Positions 43,409 to 52,101 of a DNA stretch of 64,000 bases are shown in pieces. The stretch spans positions 1,116,001-1,180,000 of the forward strand of contig OZ240228.1 in NCBI GenBank assembly GCA_965197795.1, in the 5' to 3' direction. Made by a program: the position numbers and the translations under genes. Numbering within the stretch: the stretch's first letter is position 1; each line of letters starts with the position of its first letter. The notes beneath the pieces are model-generated. The model did no database searches and had not been told where the DNA came from. It saw only the letters and a program-made list of their open reading frames with translations. This DNA is from WHTK01 sp965197795. GTDB taxonomy: Bacteria > Chloroflexota > Dehalococcoidia > DSTF01 > WHTK01.

Positions 43409-44434
43409 CTACTCGCAGAGCTCGCGGTGGATGCGTAGCAGGTCTGGGATCGTGGCGGGGTCGCGGCGGCCGAAGCCGCACTCGGTGGCGATGTCGTAGC
43501 CGCTGACGAACCGGTCCGCCGTCTGCATGCGTTTGCGTCCGCCCTCGACGCCGTCGGTGTAGTGGACCAGCCCGAGGATGAGCTTGGTGGCCGAGGGCAG
43601 CTTGAGTTCCTCGAGCGGCCGGAAGTAGGCCTCGTCGGAGCGCTCGCGGGGCACCGCCATGTGGACATAGTCGATGCGACGCCCGGACGCCTCGATGATG
43701 CCGTTGGCGAACGCGACGGAGGTGCCGAGGTCGCGCGGCTCGACGATGTGCTGATGGCCCGGGTCGCCGTAGCAGAGGTGGATACCCAGCTCGACCGCTT
43801 CGTCGACCGCGTCGCAGAGGCGGGCGACCCGTTGAACGGAGCCTTGGGCGGCGTCCGGGTACGGCAGCGGCGGCCCACCGTCGGCGCCGACGACCTCGTA
43901 GCAGACGTCGAGCTGGATGCTGAGTTGGCTGGCCGGAATTTCTGCCTTGATCCGACGGATGTCGCGCAGGATGCCGGCCTCGACCGCGGGTTCGAGGTCG
44001 AGTTGGGCCGCCGGCATGACGAAGCCGCAGATCAGCGCCATCGGCGACGGGATCGAGACCTGGAAGCGGGTGCCGGCCGCTATGTGCCCTTCGTCGACAA
44101 GGCCCCGGAACACCTTGTAGGAGTCGAGCGCTTCGACGGCGTAACCGAGGTCGCCGAGGTCGATTGACGCAGGGCTGACGCCGTCTTTGATCTTGTAATA
44201 GGGCCGTTCAATCGCGTCTTTGAAGCCGGGAAGCTTGAGGTTGACGAGCTCCTTCTCAAGATCGGGGCAGCGGTCGAAGTTCTGCTGCTGCCAGCGGATC
44301 CAGTAGCCGCGAGCGCCGGTTTCGCCGTCGGGCAGGCGTGAGCAGGCGGCGCCGAGGATGTCGGAGACGGTCTCGAAAACAGCACGGGAGTCGGTGAGGC
44401 CGACGCTGCCGACGAGATGGGCCTGGCGTTTCAT
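43409..44434 (-). CDS. MetE-like (cobalamin-independent methionine synthase C-terminal-type) TIM-barrel protein
   Basis: 341 residues. MKRQAHLVGSVGL opens the barrel, SRLPDGETGARGYWI is the conserved N-terminal loop of the MetE-like group, LGIHLCYGDPGHQH provides probable metal ligands and ATECGFGRRDP the C-terminal Cys of the zinc site. Members are often annotated as methionine synthase II, but many act as other methyl- or thiol-transfer enzymes in degradative clusters; exact reaction unknown. ATG 44434 is clear. Confidence 0.82.
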   Translation of the reverse strand: MKRQAHLVGSVGLTDSRAVFETVSDILGAACSRLPDGETGARGYWIRWQQQNFDRCPDLEKELVNLKLPGFKDAIERPYYKIKDGVSPASIDLGDLGYAVEALDSYKVFRGLVDEGHIAAGTRFQVSIPSPMALICGFVMPAAQLDLEPAVEAGILRDIRRIKAEIPASQLSIQLDVCYEVVGADGGPPLPYPDAAQGSVQRVARLCDAVDEAVELGIHLCYGDPGHQHIVEPRDLGTSVAFANGIIEASGRRIDYVHMAVPRERSDEAYFRPLEELKLPSATKLILGLVHYTDGVEGGRKRMQTADRFVSGYDIATECGFGRRDPATIPDLLRIHRELCE

Positions 44435-44496
44435 GCGTTCCCCCTGAGGTCGGGACGATTGTCGCAGTCGATTCTACAGGCCGGGCACGCAAGGGG

Positions 44497-44545
44497 AGCG
44501 CCTCACCCCGCGCTACCGCGCGCCCCTTTCCGACATTCAGAGAGG
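44497..44545 (+). repeat. Palindrome-bearing intergenic repeat R5, copy 1 (degenerate)
   Basis: CCTCACCCCGCGCTACCGCG then CGCCCCTTTCC...GAGAGGGGC, matching the better preserved copy at 56425-56482. Confidence 0.5.
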
Positions 44546-44593
44546 GGCTGTGGAGGTTGAGACGCGGCGGACCGGCGACGGGGCGATCAGTTG

Positions 44594-44836
44594 CTAGTGC
44601 AGGGGGCAGACGCCGACCAAGGTGTGTTTCCAGCCGGCGACGTCGGAGTCGGCGGAGACGGCGTTGAAGGCGCTTTGCTCGGCGGCGGCTTCGGCGGCGT
44701 AGACCTCGGAGGAGACGGCCCAGGCGCCGAGGTAGATGAAGAGGGCGAGGACGAAGGGGAGGAAGAGGGCGCCGATGAAGACGACGAAGCCGGGGGTGAC
44801 CTGGAAGGGTTCGGGTTGACTCTGGTAGTCGTACAT
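44594..44836 (-). CDS. Small single-pass membrane protein
   Basis: 80 residues from ATG 44836 (MYDYQSQPEPFQV) with GGAG upstream. One membrane helix (FVVFIGALFLPFVLALFIYL) and a short polar C terminus. No family recognised. Its start lies just inside the end of the MFS exporter gene on the same strand, so it may be translated with it and associate with the transporter. That link is inference. Confidence 0.6.
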   Translation of the reverse strand: MYDYQSQPEPFQVTPGFVVFIGALFLPFVLALFIYLGAWAVSSEVYAAEAAAEQSAFNAVSADSDVAGWKHTLVGVCPLH

Positions 44837-44849
44837 GAGGCGCTCCGGC

Positions 44850-46112
44850 TCAGGCCGGTTGGGGCTCCAGTGTAGCGCCATGGCCGTAGACACGCCTGGC
44901 CGTGACCGCAAAGAGGCTGACCAGCATGATCGCGACGAAGAGCAGCCCCTCCCAGAACAGGAGGTCGGCGGCGCCGAACTGGTCGGCGAGCGTGCCGTTG
45001 ACGAGGTTGACGCTGGCCATCATGCCGCCGAGCGCTACGGTGTTGATGCTAGCGACACGGCCGCGGTACTCATCGGCGGCGGTGGCCTGGGTGACGGCCT
45101 GGGTCAAGGTCATGAAGGCTGCCTGAGCGCCACCCATCAGCGCCGCGGCGAAGATCGCCAGCCAGAGGACGGACGTGAGCGCCAGTACGGTCTGACCGAG
45201 GCCGCTGAGCAGGCCCGTGAGGATGAGTACGTTGCCGCGCGCCTTCGAGGTTTGGATGCCTGAGATGAAGATGCTGGCGACGAGCGCGCCGGCGCCAACG
45301 CCGGCCAGCAGCGGGCCGAAGCCACCCTCCGAGAGGCCGAGGCTGCTGTTGGCGAAGCCGGGCAACAGCGATTCAAACGCCATGGTGAGGCCGCAGTGAA
45401 AAATCGCCAGCATGATCATGAAGCGGATGACGGGCATGCTGTAGACGTATGCCACGCCGCCGACGAAGCTGGCGAAAAAGCTCTCGGGGACCTTGTTGGG
45501 GTCGGGGTGCTTGGGGGTCAGCTTCATGATCTGGATCAGGCCGATGACGTAGAAGACGGCGCAGAGCAGGAAAGCGGCGGCGGAGCCGAAGATCAGCAGC
45601 AGCGGCGTGACGATGCCCGGGCCGATGAGCCTGGAGCCGTGCTGAGTCGACGCGTTGAGTGAGAGCGCGTTGAGCAGCTTCTCGCGCGGGACGAGTGTGG
45701 CGGCGAGCGCCTGCGAGGTGGGGAGCTGAATGGCGCGCGCAACGCCGTTGACGACGGCGAGCGCGACGATCGTCCACACGTCGAGGACGCCGAACAGGGC
45801 GCCGACAAAGAGCGCCATGTTTTGCAAGGCGTTGAGTCCGTAGCTGGCGGCGAGGATGCTGCGGCGGTCCATGCGGTCGGCGAGGACGCCGACGACGGGC
45901 GGGACGATGAACAACGGCGCCATGGCGGCGAAGGTGGTTGCGCCGACCCAGGCCGAGGAGTTGGTCTGGCTGAAGACGAGCTCGCCGCGGGCGACGATCA
46001 GGCCCCAGGCGGCCGCCTGGGCGAAGGCGTTGGCGGACCACATGGTGCGGAACTCGGGGTATTCGAGAGCGGCGCCGTAGCGGCCGAGGAGTCTTCTGGC
46101 TGTCGCGTTCAC
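44850..46112 (-). CDS. MFS transporter, EntS/MFS_3-like
   Basis: 420 residues with about 12 membrane segments. The N terminus LEYPEFRTMWSANAFAQAAA is typical of the MFS_3/EntS-like exporters. The loop 2-3 motif is GVLADRMDRRSILAASYGLN, and the mid-protein ALAATLVPREKLLNALSLNA is the conserved segment before helix 5 in this group. Likely a proton-driven exporter of a small molecule. A small membrane-protein gene follows directly. Confidence 0.9.
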   Translation of the reverse strand: MNATARRLLGRYGAALEYPEFRTMWSANAFAQAAAWGLIVARGELVFSQTNSSAWVGATTFAAMAPLFIVPPVVGVLADRMDRRSILAASYGLNALQNMALFVGALFGVLDVWTIVALAVVNGVARAIQLPTSQALAATLVPREKLLNALSLNASTQHGSRLIGPGIVTPLLLIFGSAAAFLLCAVFYVIGLIQIMKLTPKHPDPNKVPESFFASFVGGVAYVYSMPVIRFMIMLAIFHCGLTMAFESLLPGFANSSLGLSEGGFGPLLAGVGAGALVASIFISGIQTSKARGNVLILTGLLSGLGQTVLALTSVLWLAIFAAALMGGAQAAFMTLTQAVTQATAADEYRGRVASINTVALGGMMASVNLVNGTLADQFGAADLLFWEGLLFVAIMLVSLFAVTARRVYGHGATLEPQPA

Positions 46113-46181
46113 GTTGGCGTAAAAGTTACACGGTTGGATGGATGGGCGCTACCAGCCGCCTGTGTCAGGCGCTCGAAGCGT

Positions 46182-46307
46182 CGAAGGCTACGCGTCCTGC
46201 GCCCTTCCTGACGGTCGGGGCTTGTGCGCTGAGCCTTCTACCAAACTTAGACCTGAGGGGAGACCCCTCAGACTCCCCCGCAGGGACTGCGCCCTTCCTG
46301 ACTCTGC
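46182..46307 (+). repeat. Dispersed repeat R1, copy 7
   Basis: R1 copy with TTGTGCGCTGAGCC in place of TTGTGCGCTTCGCC, and the CTGAGGGGAGACCCCTCAG hairpin. It occupies most of the 306-bp gap between MFS and BNR genes. Confidence 0.85.
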
Positions 46308-46418
46308 CTGTTGCGGAGGCTGTCACTAGTCAGGGTGACGGAACTGCGCGCTTCTAATGGTTGCGGGGCGGGAGTATTCTGGCTTCGATAGCTGATATGA
46401 CAGCCGAGGAGGCGTGCG

Positions 46419-47504
46419 GTGACGATAGCTCTTTCACACGGTGGACCCACGATCTATGAGTCGAACGGACGGTCTGAGGACGTCCTGGTAGGCACAACAC
46501 GCGGCGTCGTGCGCCTGGCGCGGCACGGCAGTGGCTGGAAGGCGACGGAAACGACGCTGGAGGGCAAGCACATCGGCGCGCTGCTGATCGAGCCGACGAG
46601 CGGCAAGATCTTCGCGGGGTCGTACAAGGACGGGTCGGTCGACGTCAGCGAGGATGGCGGGCGCACGTGGCGTGCCTCCGATACCGGTCTGACCGAATCG
46701 AACGTCTACAGCCTCGAGTCGACGATTATTGATGGCGAGGTGAGGCTGTTTTGCGGCACCGAGCCGGCGAGGCTCTTCGTCAGCGACGACCTTGGCGCAA
46801 CCTGGAGCGAGCGGCCCGCGTTGCGGTCGGTGCCAACGGTCGAGCAGTGGTACTTCCCGGGGCCGCCGCACGTCGCGCACGCCAAGCACGTTAGCTTCGA
46901 CCCTCGCGACGAGAAGACGGTCTACGTCAGCATCGAGGTCGGCGGGCTGCTGCGCAGTCGTGATGGCGGCGAGACGTTCGATGACATCCCGGGGATGTTC
47001 GAGGACGTTCACCGGTTGGTGGTCAACCCGAAGCAGTCGAACCAATGGTATGTCTCCGGCGGCGCCGGACTGTGGCTCAGCGACGACGCCGGCCAGACGT
47101 GGGAGAACACGACGGACGGCGAACACGAAATCGGCGCCTACCCGGACCAGCTGGTGTACCACCCGAGCAAGCCGGAGATGATGTTCGTGGCGGCGGCGAA
47201 GGACACGCCGAACAAGTGGCGCGAGACGCACAACGCCGGCGCTCGCATCGCACGCAGCGATGACGCCGGGCGGACATGGCAGGTGCTGACGGGCGGGCTG
47301 CCGGACCGCATGCAGGGCAACGTCGAAGCGATGTGCCTGGAGGCGGTGGGCGACGGATGCTCGGTGTTCGCGGCAATGACCTCGGGTGAGGTCTTCGTGA
47401 GCGATGACGCAGGCGAGTCGTGGACGTTGGCTGTGGCGGACCTGGCGCCGATTTCGAAGGGCGGGCACTTCGTGCCGTTGATGGCGGGGGCGAGCGCGGG
47501 ATAG
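46419..47504 (+). CDS. BNR/sortilin-type beta-propeller protein
   Basis: 361 residues with repeated Asp-box blades: VDVSEDGGRTWRA, LFVSDDLGATWSE, LLRSRDGGETFDD, LWLSDDAGQTWEN, IARSDDAGRTWQV and VFVSDDAGESWTL. This makes a six- or seven-bladed propeller like the YCF48/VPS10/exo-alpha-sialidase folds. No signal peptide is visible, so it may be cytoplasmic. No enzymatic function can be assigned. GTG 46419 lies soon after GAGGAGG. Confidence 0.88.
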   Translation: MTIALSHGGPTIYESNGRSEDVLVGTTRGVVRLARHGSGWKATETTLEGKHIGALLIEPTSGKIFAGSYKDGSVDVSEDGGRTWRASDTGLTESNVYSLESTIIDGEVRLFCGTEPARLFVSDDLGATWSERPALRSVPTVEQWYFPGPPHVAHAKHVSFDPRDEKTVYVSIEVGGLLRSRDGGETFDDIPGMFEDVHRLVVNPKQSNQWYVSGGAGLWLSDDAGQTWENTTDGEHEIGAYPDQLVYHPSKPEMMFVAAAKDTPNKWRETHNAGARIARSDDAGRTWQVLTGGLPDRMQGNVEAMCLEAVGDGCSVFAAMTSGEVFVSDDAGESWTLAVADLAPISKGGHFVPLMAGASAG

Positions 47505-47509
47505 TTAAA

Positions 47510-47552
47510 GCTTGGACCTCGCCCCGAGGCCCCACTGAAGATGGCTGGACGG
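47510..47552 (+). repeat. Dispersed repeat R2, copy 2
   Basis: GACCTCGCCCCGAGGCCCCA then CTGAAGATGGCTGGACGGG, downstream of the BNR gene. Confidence 0.75.
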
Positions 47553-47574
47553 GGTGTGGCTCGACCTGTGGCAG

Positions 47575-47594
47575 CTGCAGATTGAAACCTGCAG
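47575..47594. repeat. Palindromic repeat R3, copy 5
   Basis: CTGCAGATTGAAACCTGCAG followed by CTGCG. Confidence 0.8.
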
Positions 47595-47681
47595 CTGCGC
47601 TGACGTGACGTTGGGTACGGGCGGTGATGCGGCCCGTCCGGAGGACTTCGTCGGGGTGTTGGAGCGGGTTGCCGGATTTTG

Positions 47682-47722
47682 ATCCTGAGCGCAGCGAAGG
47701 ATGACAACGGTGTGCTCGGGAC
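47682..47722 (-). repeat. Short repeat R4, copy 5 (inverted)
   Basis: GATCCTGAGCGCAGCGAAGG followed by ATGACAACGG, the reverse-oriented core of R4 with the GATGACAAC tail retained, then a degenerate second unit. Confidence 0.7.
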
Positions 47723-47784
47723 GACAACGCGATAAAGGCTGCGGCGCTGTCAGGATGCGCCGGCACCCCTGCGGATCCTGCTAT

Positions 47785-48424
47785 TTATCGCAGGCCGGCG
47801 TCTCCGGTCGCGGGAGGGGAGACGTCCCCACCGCCGGTGCGGCGGGGGATCGCCCCGGGGCGCTCGAAGTCCAGCACGAGGAAGCTATCGGCGTCCGGGT
47901 AGTGGACGCCCTCGGGGATGGCGTAGTCCTGCCCGGATTCCCGGATCAGGATGTCGGCGGCGTCCTGATCGGATGTGGGCTCGCAGAGGTCAGCCTCGAT
48001 ACCGATGTCAAAGAGGACCTTCGCCAGCACTTCGCCGAGGGCCATCCCCACGTTGCCACGCGTCTCCAGCAACTCGCCGTCTGAAGACGTCCAGAAGCGG
48101 CAAGGACGCGCCTGCACGACGCCTCGGCAGGGACGCCAACGCCGGCGGCCATGAGCAGCAGCTCGGCCTCATCCTCGTCAACGCTGGTGACGCATTCGGC
48201 GGTCCGCGGGTCGCCGTACAGCAGCTCGCCTTCGAGGCCGGCGTTCTCAACGACTGTCCCGGGGTCGATCAAGAGCACGAGCGCGTACTGGATGCGCTGT
48301 CGGTCATCACGCCGTTGGGCACGAACTGCCAGTAGACATCGCCGGGCTCCTGGGCGTTGAGGCGCGCTGGGTTGGCCGATAGGGCGGCGAGGAGCAAGGC
48401 GGCGACGAGGGCGCTGCGTAGCAT
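47785..48424 (-). pseudogene. Small secreted protein broken by two frameshifts
   Basis: ATG 48424 begins a signal peptide (MLRSALVAALLLAALSANPA) followed by QEPGDVYWQFVPNGVMTDS. The frame then shifts near 48310 to YALVLLIDPGTVVENAG, with an acidic stretch ECVTSVDEDEAELLLMAAGV. It shifts again near 48125 to SSDGELLETRGNVGMALGEV and ends LRIRES-like at 47785. Combined length is about 213 residues. The family is not recognised. Two separate indels suggest either decay or a poorly read stretch. Confidence 0.55.
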
Positions 48425-48538
48425 GGCGGCATTGTTGCACACGAAAGATGTGGCTGGGCAGGGTCCGATGCGCAGCAGCGGTGCTGGTCGCTCCGAAGAC
48501 CGCCGGACTTCGTCGCGGCGATGGCGGACGATGCCGGG

Positions 48539-48570
48539 TTTTGATCCATCGCTGCGCTCAGGACGACAGC
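48539..48570 (+). repeat. Short repeat R4, copy 6
   Basis: TTGATCCATCGCTGCGCTCA then GGACGACAGCGG, immediately downstream of the PfkB kinase gene. Confidence 0.75.
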
Positions 48571-48572
48571 GG

Positions 48573-49562
48573 TTACAGGACTTTGGCGGCGAGGGCTTTT
48601 ACGTCGGACTCGGGGCGGGCACCGTAATGGGAGATGACTTCGGCGGCCATGATGCCTCCGAGTTTGCCACAGGTGGCGAGGTCGCAGCCCTGGGTGTAGG
48701 CATAGAGAAAGCCCGCAGCGTAGGCGTCGCCGGCGCCCGTGGTGTCGATGACTTTGACGCCCTTCTCGGCGTCTATGACGTGCATCTCGTCGCCGTTGAC
48801 GATGACGGAGCCTTTCTCGCTGCGGGTGAGGGCGGAGATCTCGGCGTGGCCGCGGACGCGCTGCAGGGCTTCGTCGAAGCTATTGACCTGGTACAGGGAG
48901 AGGATCTCGGTTTCGTTGGCGAAGAGGATGTCGACGTGGTTGTTGATCAGCTCGATGAATTCGTCGCGGAAGCGGTCGACGCAGAAGGCGTCCGACGTGG
49001 TGAAAGCGACCTTGACGCCGGCCTCCCGGGCCTTGATGGCGGCGTTGCGCATGGCTTCCTTGGCGCGCGGCAGGTCCCAGAGGTAGCCCTCGAGGTAGAG
49101 GACCTTCGAGCCTGTGACGTAGTCCAGGTTGACGTCGCCCGGCGTGAGCTGGGTCGTGGCGCCGAGAAAGGTCTGCATAGTGCGCTGGGCGTCCGGCGTG
49201 ACGAAGATCAGGCAGCGCGCGGTCGAGAGGCCTTCGGTCAGCGGCGGCGTGTCGTAGGTGACGCCGACGGCGCGGATATCGTGGGTGAAGACGCCGCCGA
49301 GCTGGTCATCGCCGACTTTGCCGATGTAGGCGGTGCGTCCGCCGAGGGCGGCGATGCCGGCGATGGTGTTGGCGGCGGAGCCTCCGGAGGCCTCGACGCC
49401 GGGCCCCATGATCTTGTAGAGGCGTTCGGCGTCGGTGGCGTCGATCAGCGACATGGCGCCCTTGGCCAGGTTGTGCTCGGCCAGAAGGGCGTCGTCAGCC
49501 TGGGCGAGGACGTCGACGATGGCGTTGCCGATGGCGGTGACGTCGAAGCGCTTGTCGTTCAT
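48573..49562 (-). CDS. PfkB-family carbohydrate/nucleoside kinase (adenosine-kinase-like)
   Basis: Ribokinase-fold kinase of 329 residues. The first signature is GGSAANTIAGIAALGGRTAY, and the second, with the catalytic Asp and anion hole, is VIDTTGAGDAYAAGFLYAY. The N terminus FDVTAIGNAIVDVLAQADD and overall length match the adenosine kinase-like subgroup; other sugars or nucleosides are possible. ATG 49562 (MNDKRF) is used because the upstream frame passes into repeats R1 and R3 and cannot be coding. It stands alone between a pseudogene and repeats. Confidence 0.9.
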   Translation of the reverse strand: MNDKRFDVTAIGNAIVDVLAQADDALLAEHNLAKGAMSLIDATDAERLYKIMGPGVEASGGSAANTIAGIAALGGRTAYIGKVGDDQLGGVFTHDIRAVGVTYDTPPLTEGLSTARCLIFVTPDAQRTMQTFLGATTQLTPGDVNLDYVTGSKVLYLEGYLWDLPRAKEAMRNAAIKAREAGVKVAFTTSDAFCVDRFRDEFIELINNHVDILFANETEILSLYQVNSFDEALQRVRGHAEISALTRSEKGSVIVNGDEMHVIDAEKGVKVIDTTGAGDAYAAGFLYAYTQGCDLATCGKLGGIMAAEVISHYGARPESDVKALAAKVL

Positions 49563-49685
49563 GGGGAGGGGGCCTCGTGTTCTAGCCGGAAGGTTGTCGG
49601 ACCGAGCTGAAGCTCCGTCCGTACGTGCGGTTCGATTGTCGGCGGGTCGGGGGCTAGGGGCAAGCGAGGCGTCGTTGTTGGTGAC

Positions 49686-49814
49686 GGGGCGTCGGCTTCG
49701 CGACCGGCGCCCTTCCTGTCGGGCGGGCTTGTGCGCTGAGCCTTCTACCAAACTTAGACCTGAGGGGAGACCCCTCAGACTCCCCCGCAGGGGCTGCGCC
49801 CCTACTGATCCTGC
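49686..49814 (+). repeat. Dispersed repeat R1, copy 8
   Basis: R1 copy almost identical to copy 7 in its middle (TTGTGCGCTGAGCCTTCTAC, then CAAACTTAGACCTGAGGGGA). The gap 49563-50008 holds only this, an R3 and an R2 copy. Confidence 0.87.
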
Positions 49815-49822
49815 TGGTGTAG

Positions 49823-49842
49823 CTGCAGGTTTCAACCTGCAG
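49823..49842. repeat. Palindromic repeat R3, copy 6 (inverted centre)
   Basis: CTGCAGGTTTCAACCTGCAG, the reverse complement of the common form. Confidence 0.83.
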
Positions 49843-49939
49843 TTTCGAGGGCGGGGCGTCGTGGATGGAGCTGAAGGTTCGTCCCTACGAAGGCGGCTGG
49901 GGTCTCTGTCGACGTGGGTTGACGACGTCTTTGATAACT

Positions 49940-49982
49940 GAAGCCGGGGCTTCGCCCGAGACTCCACTGAAGATGGCTGGAC
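49940..49982 (+). repeat. Dispersed repeat R2, copy 3
   Basis: AAGCCGGGGCTTCGCCCGAG then ACTCCACTGAAGATGGCTGGAC, downstream of the GlcG-like gene. Confidence 0.75.
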
Positions 49983-50008
49983 GGGACGCTGTCGACGCTG
50001 GTTACGTG

Positions 50009-50407
50009 TTAGATCGCAGCGGCGCCTGCGGTTGCTATGTCCTCGTCCTCCTGGGAAGTGCCGCCCGACACCCCGATGGCGCCGATGACGCCCGTGCTGT
50101 CGGTCAGCGGAACGGCGCCCTGGCGCGGGACGAAGCGGCGGCCCGAGAGCTGGTTGGCGATGGCGCTGTAGACGGGGGAGGCGTCGGCGGCCATGGTTTC
50201 GAACTGGGCGGAGGTGCGGCCGGTGAAGGCTGCGCCGGTGGCTTTGCCCTCGGCGATGGCGGCGGTGAAGGAGGCGACGTTGCCGAAGCGCTCGAAGAGG
50301 ACCATGGCGCCGGAGATATCGACGATGGCGATGGAGAGGGGTTTGCCGAGCTTGGTGGCGGCCTCGCCGGCGGCGGCCATTGCCTTCTTGGCGGTGTCTT
50401 TGTCCAT
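50009..50407 (-). CDS. GlcG/HbpS-family heme-binding protein
   Basis: 132-residue single-domain protein of the PF03928 type. Family features are the opening helix (KKAMAAAGEAATKLGKPLSI), strand AIVDISGAMVLFERFG, the loop EGKATGAAFTGRTS and the C-terminal GVIGAIGVSGGTSQEDEDIA. Homologues bind heme or act as accessory proteins in glycolate and propanediol loci; the role here is unknown. No signal peptide. The gene is preceded by a frameshifted DUF2007-like gene on the same strand. Confidence 0.9.
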   Translation of the reverse strand: MDKDTAKKAMAAAGEAATKLGKPLSIAIVDISGAMVLFERFGNVASFTAAIAEGKATGAAFTGRTSAQFETMAADASPVYSAIANQLSGRRFVPRQGAVPLTDSTGVIGAIGVSGGTSQEDEDIATAGAAAI

Positions 50408-50445
50408 TGGGTGGTCTCCTTCTCAGCTTCGCGAGCTAGCCACTT

Positions 50446-50716
50446 TTAGATGAAGCGAGCTTTCTTGAGTAGGAGCCATGCCCGCTCCTCTTCTTGACTG
50501 GGAACACGGATGGAGATCGCATTTTGCCCCGAGCGCGAATAAGCCCGGGCGGTACGGTCCGAGGATGAAGGGAAATAGGCACCCTGCCGGAGCTGGTTCC
50601 ATAGGCTTCAGTAGCGGCGAGAGTCCTTCACGCCTCAGATAACTCGCCGCAAAGTCAGCCTCTCTAGGATCAAGCTGCATAACTTCAACATATCGTGTAC
50701 CGCCCTCAGTCACCAT
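50446..50716 (-). pseudogene. DUF2007-like small protein with a frameshift
   Basis: Opens MVTEGGTRYVEVMQLDPREA with a conserved-looking AASYLRREGLSPLL, then a frame change near 50525-50535. It resumes as AISIRVPSQEEERAWLLLKK, ending ARFI at TAA 50446. The beta-alpha-beta pattern with a terminal helix of the form VPxxEEERAxxLL is that of the short signal-transducing DUF2007 group (about 85-90 residues). Unrepaired, the first frame runs on to 50423 with an unrelated tail. Confidence 0.55.
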
Positions 50717-50828
50717 CCGTCCTGATGTGCCGGATCATAGCGCAGTCGCTGCTTTGCTGTTGAAGCCCACTGATCTCTTCGATAACGTGGGGCCGACCCT
50801 GCGGCGTCGATGAGTCAGGAGACGAGAC

Positions 50829-51776
50829 GTGACGATTGACATTCACGCGCACTACCACCCGAGGGCGTACCTCGCGGCGGCTACTAAGGCGATGGGCCGC
50901 GAGATCGGGCCGTTTGTGCCGCACCCGGATACGGACGACGCGGAGCACATCGAGACGCGGCTGCGGGAGATGGAGGAGGCGGGTGTGACGCTGCAGGTGC
51001 TGTCGCCGGCGGCGGGACGGGCGCCGTACGGCAAAGAGGAGTCGAGCTCGCTGGAGGCGGCGCGGCTGTGCAACGACCTGACGGCGCAGTTCGTGGCGCG
51101 ATACCCGGACCGCTTCAAGGCGTTCGTGACGTTGCCGCTGCCGCATATCCAGGCGTCGTTGACGGAGCTGAAGCGTGCGATGGAGCTGCCGGGGATGATC
51201 GGGCTGAACCTGCACATCTCGGCGCAGGACCGGTCGGTGGCGGAGGACGACTTCCTGCCGATCTACGAGGAGATGAACCGCCGCAAGGGGCTCATCTTCT
51301 ACCATCCCTGCGGCAACGGCATCTGCTCGCCGCTGATCATGGACTGGGGCCTGGGCGGCGCGATGGGGACGTCGCTGGAGGACGCGGCGATCGTGGCGCA
51401 CTTGATCAAGAAGCAGATCCCGGCGAAGTTCCCGGACATCACGTTCGTGGTGCCGCACCTGGGCGGGCCGATCGCGATGCTGCTGGACCGTCTGAATAAC
51501 CAGTACTCGATGAAGACGCTGGGGCTGCCGGAGCATCCGAAGGACACGGCGCGTCGCTTCTACTACGACACGGTGGGGCACGGCAGCCACGCTGCACTGA
51601 CCTGCGCCGTGATGGCGTACGGGGCGGACCACGTGCTGGTGGGGAGCGACTACCCGGTGCTGCATTCGTGGGAGTCGTACGAACGGACGATCAACTGGCC
51701 GCGCGACGTTGACCTGCCGGCTGGGGCGGTGGAGCAGATCATGGAGAAGACGGTACGGACCGTGCTGGGGATGTGA
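50829..51776 (+). CDS. Amidohydrolase-2 family protein (ACMSD-like decarboxylase/hydrolase)
   Basis: 315-residue TIM-barrel metalloenzyme. IDIHAHYHP supplies the HxH ligands, LIFYHPCGNG and VVPHLGGPI the later His residues, and VLVGSDYPVLHSW the Asp. This full set and the length match aminocarboxymuconate-semialdehyde or related decarboxylases; the substrate is uncertain. GTG 50829 begins exactly at MTIDIHAHYH with GAGACG upstream. R2, R1 and R3 repeats fill the 325-bp gap that follows. Confidence 0.88.
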   Translation: MTIDIHAHYHPRAYLAAATKAMGREIGPFVPHPDTDDAEHIETRLREMEEAGVTLQVLSPAAGRAPYGKEESSSLEAARLCNDLTAQFVARYPDRFKAFVTLPLPHIQASLTELKRAMELPGMIGLNLHISAQDRSVAEDDFLPIYEEMNRRKGLIFYHPCGNGICSPLIMDWGLGGAMGTSLEDAAIVAHLIKKQIPAKFPDITFVVPHLGGPIAMLLDRLNNQYSMKTLGLPEHPKDTARRFYYDTVGHGSHAALTCAVMAYGADHVLVGSDYPVLHSWESYERTINWPRDVDLPAGAVEQIMEKTVRTVLGM

Positions 51777-51784
51777 GCTTAGAT

Positions 51785-51832
51785 AATTAAAGCCGGGGCT
51801 ACGCCCCGAGACCCCACTGAAGGCGGCTGGAC
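51785..51832 (+). repeat. Dispersed repeat R2, copy 4
   Basis: AGCCGGGGCTACGCCCCGAG then ACCCCACTGAAGGCGGCTGGACGG, right after the amidohydrolase stop. Confidence 0.8.
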
Positions 51833-51871
51833 GGTGCGTTCTTGGGGGGATTGTGCTGGGGACGGAGGCCT

Positions 51872-52024
51872 GAAGGCTTCGCGACCGACGCCCTTCCTGG
51901 CGGGCGGGCTTGTGCGCTGCGCCTCGTCTAAAACCAATCATTCCGAGCGGACACCCCTCAGACTCCCTCCCCAGGGGCCCTTCGGCGCGGCTCTGATGTA
52001 GCTGCGCCCCTACTGACCCTGCCG
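51872..52024 (+). repeat. Dispersed repeat R1, copy 9 (with nested R4 piece)
   Basis: R1 copy with altered hairpin CCGAGCGGACACCCCTC and, like copy 6, an extra CCCTTCGGCGCGGCTCTGAT plus GTAG segment near 51978-52002. Confidence 0.8.
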
Positions 52025-52035
52025 ACGTGTGGGCT

Positions 52036-52056
52036 CTGCAGGTTGAAACCCTGCAG
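52036..52056. repeat. Palindromic repeat R3, copy 7
   Basis: CTGCAGGTTGAAACC-CTGCAG with one extra C in the right arm, followed by CTTC. Confidence 0.8.
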
Positions 52057-52101
52057 CTTCTAGGGCGCGCGGTTGGCGAGACTGGGCTGCTCCGGCGGGC
52101 G

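Noticed and set aside
140..52024. R1/R2/R3 repeats as a CRISPR array
   Set aside because: Copies are kilobases apart with no regular spacers and no cas genes; they are dispersed repeats.
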